A program made the translations under genes and the position numbers. A model generated the notes under the pieces. The model saw nothing but the letters and a program-made list of their open reading frames with translations, was not told the DNA's origin and searched no databases. Below, piece by piece: positions 59,401 through 64,000 of a DNA stretch of 64,000 bases; position 1 is the stretch's first letter, and each line of letters opens with the position of its first letter. Location of the stretch: assembly GCA_948470475.1 (NCBI GenBank), contig OX419335.1, forward strand, positions 29,573,691 through 29,637,690. The letters are read 5' to 3'. Origin of the DNA: Galaxea fascicularis (taxonomy: Eukaryota > Cnidaria > Anthozoa > Scleractinia > Euphylliidae).

Positions 59401-62400
59401 TCTTACTGGTCTACGGCTCATTTCAAGTTAGTTTTATGTTTTTGGTCATAATAAAATTTCTGACCATTCTGAAGGTGAGATAACATCACAATATTTTGTG
59501 AAAATCCCGAGAGAAATTAGTCACCCTTTACAGTCACGATGTTTTTGAGCGATTCCAGCACACGTTTAAGGTCAACTTTTGCTTTGTAAGGGGAGATTCC
59601 ATTCCATTCCATTCATTACACTTTATTATTACATATCAGACTCTGGTACATGAGAGCAACCAAAACTGGGGGCTTAAATGGCATATGGTCAGCAGACAGA
59701 AATTATTTGAAGAATTTACATAAAAGAAGGCTTTAACCAAAATTATTACAATACTACTTACTGTAAACTACTAATTATGACTACTTAATTTACAAACACA
59801 CACGATAATAAAATCCAATAAATCGCATAAACAAATACTCCTATTATAAATTATTCTTTGACCCATAAAGTAACAAAATTCGGGTCAAGAAGACTATGGA
59901 GACAAAAGCAATACTTACCAGGGGAGGGACAGGAGGAGAGTTTAATGAATAAATTAATCAGAATCGAGTGAGTGAGTGATTGAGTGAGTGAGTGAGTGAG
60001 TGAGTGAGTGAGTGAGTGAGTGAAAAAGTTACTTTAACTGCAAGGTTAACAACATTGAATGAATTTCAAGAACATAATACAAAATGACAGTATAACTGCA
60101 GTTATCTTTTTGTTTATCTAGATCTTTTTTACTACAGTCCAGCTGATTAAAACTTAATGGTTGATGAACAACTAATTCTTCCTTGACCAGTACTTCCCCC
60201 TAACCAGACATAAAGCTTCTCAGTTCTCAACAGTAGCATCACAAACATGCAGAGCAAACACAAAAACTACTACAGCCTCACAGGTTGACAACATCAGAAC
60301 AGCATTTAACATGGTTAATATAATTCAATCAATCAAAGCAAGTTGACCACAAACCTTTAGTGGTTTTAACCTCAATTTCCGGGTGTGGTAACCTGTTGAC
60401 GATGTCAAAATTGTCAAGTGTTTTCTCTGCCAGTTTTGCATAAACTCTTGCTCCGTTTGTCTTGGCTGTTTTCCCTTTTGCGCGACCTTTCCTCATCTTT
60501 GTAAAAAATCCTTTCTCTTTCTTTTTGTTGTTCTCAGTTAAATCATCCTCTCCATGAAAGGAGCCCTTCCCTTTTGACTTTCTGTTTCCTTGTAGACGCT
60601 TCTTTAAAGAGCTTGCACGAGATGTTCTTTTCACCAGTGGAGGCAACTCCCTTTCATCATCAGCCGTGCTAGAAGAACCACTCCGTATTGGGAATTCCAC
60701 TCCATCAAAACTCAAGAAACTTGCCTGACTGTCACGGTTTGATCCATCAGCCTGGGCACCTGTGATGGTTCCACTACTTGTGCTTCCACGGTGGCTTATA
60801 GCACTTCGCCTTTTCTGATCATCTGTAATCTCACTGGTTCGTTTGCGGAAATTTACATCAGGTGCATCTAAGTGTTCTAGTCCAGTGATGTCAAATCCAG
60901 AGTCCTCCTCTGTGATACCACTTTGGGTTCGACCTACACGAATGATTTCTCGAGGGAATTCAGCTCCACTGCTTCGACTGCTACTAAATGAGCTCACGCG
61001 AGCACTGCTGCTGGTGCTGATGGCACTGTCTCTGTTCCCTGCTCCTTGGCTGTCAAAGGCAGGTATTTCACCACTGAAATCAATCAAATCAACATTTCCT
61101 GTGTGTTCATGGGGCATGCCATGTCCAGTTACCAAGACATCTGGTGCTACATTTGCTTTTGGCACCCCAGGAGTGTCCCCTGTGATATTTGGTAGCAAAT
61201 CAAAATCTCCAACCCCTGTTGCTACTGTAGGGTCATCAGGATTTGGTATACTTCCCTTCACATGATCCATACCAAAACTAGGTGTCTCAGCATCAACAGC
61301 ATCATCACCACTAACATCCTCAGGATGGTCCTCACTCTCTTCTTTCATTACTTTTTTTATTTTACTGTAGAACTTGGTAGAGCTGCTTCTTTTTCTGAAA
61401 CCAGTCCTAGATTCTGCCTCATTCTTTGGCTTTTTTATTCCAAGGACCTGGCGAGAAAATGCAGTCTGTTGTAGAGCATTGCTACTCACTCACAATAGAA
61501 AGGTAGAGTTAAATGTTCACCACAAAAGGGCTTAACTATAGTTGGTCTGATGATGCATTCACCTCCCTGATATCCTAAAAATAATCCCAGAGATCAATGT
61601 TTTAAGTGAAAGCAAATATGGTATCACATATATTTCAAGCCAATCCAGCAAAACACGATGGAACAGCGTTCAAGATTCCCTGTTTGGGTGGCAAGGGCTA
61701 TATTTAGGAAATGGGAAGATCTATGCATGAATAAATTAACTAAAGGAACATGCTAAAGACATAAGGCTTGCTTGAACCCAATCCTCCACCATTTCAGAAC
61801 ATACAGTAACAATGCATCCAGGCACTATCCTCTCTACCATAAGATTAAGATTATCTTCCAAGACTCACATTCTATGCATGAATGAATTAACTAAACGAAC
61901 ATGATAAAGACATAAGGCTTGCTTGAACCCAATTCTCCACCATTTCAGAACATACAGTAGCAATGCGTCCAGGCACTATATCCTCTCTACCATAAGATTA
62001 AGATTACCTTCCAAGACTCACATTGGTACACCTATAATAGGGTTAAAGAGGCTATTCATATAAGAATTCACCCAGACTGCATCTACAGGCATAATGGCAC
62101 TGAAATTCCTGAAACATGGATGCCCATGATCAAACAGCACAACAACTAGTCCCAACTGAGGCAGATGGCCAAGAAATCAATTTTCTCCATTTCAACTGAA
62201 TCCAATGGACAACAGCCCAAGCAAGGATCAGTACCCAACAATCACGGGAACACATAGCCAGACCACACCATTGCCTAATGTAGACCAGCAGTACAGTGGT
62301 CAAAACATTACGATCCACACTTAATCATGAGACAAATGATTAACTGGCTATCAAAACTGAGGCATTTAGAAAGAATTTTGGTAACACTAGACACAATGAG

Positions 62401-63339
62401 GCTTTTGCTGTTCAACTAAAATTTTAAATTCACTCAAACATTTTTTTTTTAACTTTGCACTGCATCATGTAAGCACAATCATATATCAATCATGTCATGT
62501 TTCTCTATGTAATTAATTCTACCTTTTCTTCAGAAAGCATGCCAGGACATTCGATGGATGAGTAACCAAGAGATACCACAAGGACATCCTCATCTTCTTG
62601 AAACATCAGTGATAATCTATGAAGATATTCTTTCTTGAATTCTTCAGCTCTGCTCACAACAGCAAGGGGATTAAACTGCGGAACTGCTCGACTTGCATAG
62701 CTTTTGCTTTCTGCCTCTGCTGCCTGAACTTCCTCAAGGCTTGGCTTGCGTGGCCGTTTATCCTTCGCTTTAAAGGGTCCTTTCTTTTTTGGTGGCCTAG
62801 GGCTTTGTTCTGTCACAGAGTCAACTGAAAGATTGGCAACATCTCTCAGAAACTCATCAGTGGAAGGAGCTTCAGGAGGAGGAGGCAAGTTATCCAGTAA
62901 TTCTTTCAATTCCTGGTGGTTGATGATGTCTCTGTGATCTTCACCGTCCTCCACCATCCTTAGAAAATTTACCTTTGAGAAATATACAATGAATGGCACA
63001 TGAAAGGCATATATAAAACATGAACAGAAATCAAGACCAGTACCAGAAGTGGGCTTTCGGTTAGAATGTGTATTTCAGGGGTCTACTTGATGGGAAATTG
63101 AAAACCTAGAGTACAATTTGTGAATAACAAGTACAAGTGACTTTGACACCTTAACTTGACTGCAAACAAGTAGATGGAAGTTGGTGGAATATAATTTTAA
63201 TACCTACCAAGGCATGGAGTTCATTCTCTGTTATAAGAACTGAGTTCCGGCATAGACCAGGAAGTGACTTCTTCATTGGGAGATCAGGTATTTCTTTTTG
63301 GTCTTCTAATACAGTATTCAAAAATGATGTGATACAAGC
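53408..63339 (-). CDS. GAPVD1 (RasGAP and VPS9 domain protein), 3' part
   Basis: Twelve exons, 5' to 3' on the minus strand: 63208-63339, 62523-62972, 60355-61447, 58392-58644, 57547-57687, 57141-57275, 56258-56384, 55762-55828, 55137-55251, 54913-54985, 54326-54391, 53408-53671. All phases agree, giving 971 codons to the TAA at 53408. Order: end of the N-terminal GAP region (LPGLCRNSVLITENELHAL), a long Ser-rich low-complexity middle, an acidic run, a helical segment (SPYVAYLVEAHQGLLATHAH) and the C-terminal VPS9 domain (SVPGADEFVPALVYVVIHAN, STVQYI, SGEEAYYWM). VPS9 proteins load GTP on Rab5; the Asp of PGADEF and Tyr of VQY match the family's catalytic pair. GAPVD1 works in endocytosis. 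The family protein is about 1,480 residues, so roughly the first third lies beyond the window. Confidence 0.96.
53672..54325 (-). other. GAPVD1 last intron
   Basis: Contains a G/A-C/T hairpin (about 53863-53900) and the foldback at 53907-54194, which together fill most of the intron. Confidence 0.8.
53907..54194. mobile_element. Foldback element, full copy
   Basis: GCGATCC.CTTATTCT.AAAAG at the left pairs with CTTTTTAGAATAAGGGATCGC at the right (part shown), and inner blocks (AAGATACGAAAG / CTTTCGTAACTT) also pair. The left half recurs at 9748-9905. Confidence 0.8.
55367..55633. other. Unexplained double-strand open frames in GAPVD1 intron
   Basis: Both strands carry 88-codon open frames over almost the same bases, in the intron between exons 55137-55251 and 55762-55828. 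Neither shows a known domain and splice phases do not require an exon here. Confidence 0.3.
56034..56210. mobile_element. Foldback element in GAPVD1 intron
   Basis: CACCTTATTCCAAAATGG (from 56034) pairs with CCATTTTGGAATAAGGTG (to 56210). Arms of about 67 bases continue to CCTTGTTGCC/GGCAACAAGG. Confidence 0.9.
56738..57085. repeat. GGGAGC-rich repeat in GAPVD1 intron
   Basis: Starts AGGCCCGTACACATTAGGGA and carries repeated (A)GGGAGCTTGCTCCTG(A)-type palindromic blocks at about 56752, 56900, 56938 and 57046. A palindrome ATATCAAAC/GTTTGATAT lies at about 56954-56973. Probably a MITE; it ends some 55 bases from exon 57141-57275. Confidence 0.55.
58392..58644 (-). CDS. GAPVD1 exon with acidic run
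   Basis: Encodes DVELILEKYTAKTTGGLRQA, a run of seven Asp within GNDDDDDDDEAGEEEDDF, and then RLVLCQADFQNLPLLHPDN. The Asp run is encoded by a GAT/GAC microsatellite, so its length may vary between alleles. Confidence 0.9.
58764..58918. mobile_element. Foldback element in GAPVD1 intron
   Basis: AAATCCCACGACCTCGAG...GATTAATAG pairs with CTATTAATC...GAAGGTCGTGCGATTTT. A related half-copy lies at about 63087-63150. Confidence 0.8.
58929..59056. mobile_element. Short MITE with 18-bp TIRs
   Basis: TACATTCAACAAAATTAC (58929-58946) and GTAATTTTGTTGAGTGTA (59039-59056) are inverted with one mismatch. It sits immediately beside the preceding foldback. Confidence 0.75.
59966..60022. repeat. (GAGT)n microsatellite
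   Basis: About fourteen copies of GAGT with one interruption at 59978-59981. Confidence 0.95.
60355..61447 (-). CDS. GAPVD1 large Ser-rich exon
   Basis: 364 codons between acceptor TCTCGCCAG and donor AAAG|GTTTGT. It encodes the low-complexity middle of the protein, with serine runs (ISTSSSARVSSFSSSRSSG) and basic clusters (NNKKKEKGFFTKMRKGRAKG). No folded domain was recognised. Phosphorylation and SH3/adaptor contacts are plausible but not shown. Confidence 0.9.
61720..62023. repeat. 151-bp tandem duplication
   Basis: Unit 1 (61720-61870) and unit 2 (61871-62023) begin TCTATGCATGAAT.AATTAAC and end CTTCCAAGACTCACAT, and are about 95 percent alike by eye. The pair lies in a GAPVD1 intron. 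Confidence 0.93.
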
Positions 63340-63804
63340 CTGCAAGATAAGTACATGTAATACTTAGTGTTGTATTCAGAGCGCATCTTCACCTAGGTAA
63401 CAATAAAATTAAATAAAATAGTGGCCTTCATCTAACTTCTAGTAAGTACAGCTGTAAGTACGTCAGTAAACACTTTATTTATAGAGGGTGACACTAAATA
63501 GCTAAAAGCTAATAAACTTGTTGCCCTCCTGATTATATCCCTAGTTCGTCTAGCATACAGAGCATGAGAATACAGGAAATGATCACCAAGGATCAGTTGA
63601 GTCATTTATACAAGTTCTCCCTACATGTAACATACAGGGTATGTGAGAATTGCAAGGAGAATTGAAACATTGATACTGGGGATTACAGGGTTAATGACGG
63701 TTGTCTAGCACCAATCTGATAAGAAATTTTAGAATGTGAAAAATACTGTAAAGGATTTACAAAGGGATCCCATAAAGAAAGTAGGCTTATCATACCTTAT
63801 TATA

Positions 63805-64000
63805 TCTCTCAGTTAGTACACGTGCTGTGATTGGTCAATTTTGCAGGCCTTACTCTACTGTACGGGCCGCTAAACTTGAAAGTTTCCTTTTCCTCTTACT
63901 AACCAAGTTCAAGGTCCATACCGTAAGTTATGGATCCTTATTTTTTCCCATTGATTTATGGCCCGCACGCTATGTGCTTGGGCCATAAGTGAATGGGAAA
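63805..64000 (+). repeat. Interspersed repeat with stem-loop, copy B
   Basis: Same repeat and orientation as 1005-1210. The stem (GCAGGCCTTA...TACGGGCCGC) has mismatches here. It runs off the window edge. Confidence 0.75.

Noticed and set aside
60843..61265. 140-codon plus-strand frame
   Set aside because: Shadow of the large GAPVD1 exon on the other strand.

Overview
The window is eukaryotic, AT-rich animal DNA with split genes, long introns and many small transposons. An anthozoan cnidarian, probably a stony coral, fits best. That is inferred from metazoan-specific genes (PBX, GAPVD1, a DEG/ENaC channel), intronless class C GPCRs next to each other, and abundant foldback/MITE repeats. The species cannot be named from the sequence alone.

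Layout. 1-10.9 kb is accessory DNA: a RecQ-like helicase exon relic, a tRNA-derived SINE, repeats, and a convincing type I hammerhead ribozyme at 5566-5646. 10.97-30.4 kb is a receptor/channel cluster. It holds two intronless metabotropic-glutamate-receptor-like GPCRs on the + strand (10970-13645 and 16594-19257) and a DEG/ENaC/ASIC-type channel gene on the - strand, with exons recognised from 30442 down to 14438. The second GPCR lies inside the last intron of the channel gene, on the opposite strand. The channel gene carries a frameshift and other oddities and may be decaying. 31.5-32.4 kb is a dead LINE (CR1/L2-like reverse transcriptase).

34.5-46.4 kb (+) is a complete PBX/extradenticle TALE homeobox gene in 11 coding exons (523 codons), including one GC-AG intron. 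53.4-63.3 kb (-) is the 3' two thirds of GAPVD1, the endosomal Rab5 exchange factor: 12 exons and 971 codons, ending in the VPS9 domain. Its N-terminal RasGAP part lies mostly beyond the right edge. PBX and GAPVD1 converge tail to tail across about 7 kb of repeat-rich spacer.

The genes do not form one pathway. The two GPCRs would sense amino-acid-like ligands at the cell surface, the channel would conduct cations, PBX is a transcription cofactor, and GAPVD1 acts in endocytosis. Repeats of note are five or more hairpin (foldback) elements, a PIF/Harbinger derivative with TAA target duplication, a hAT-like MITE, two further hammerhead-like motifs, and one interspersed repeat present at both ends of the window.
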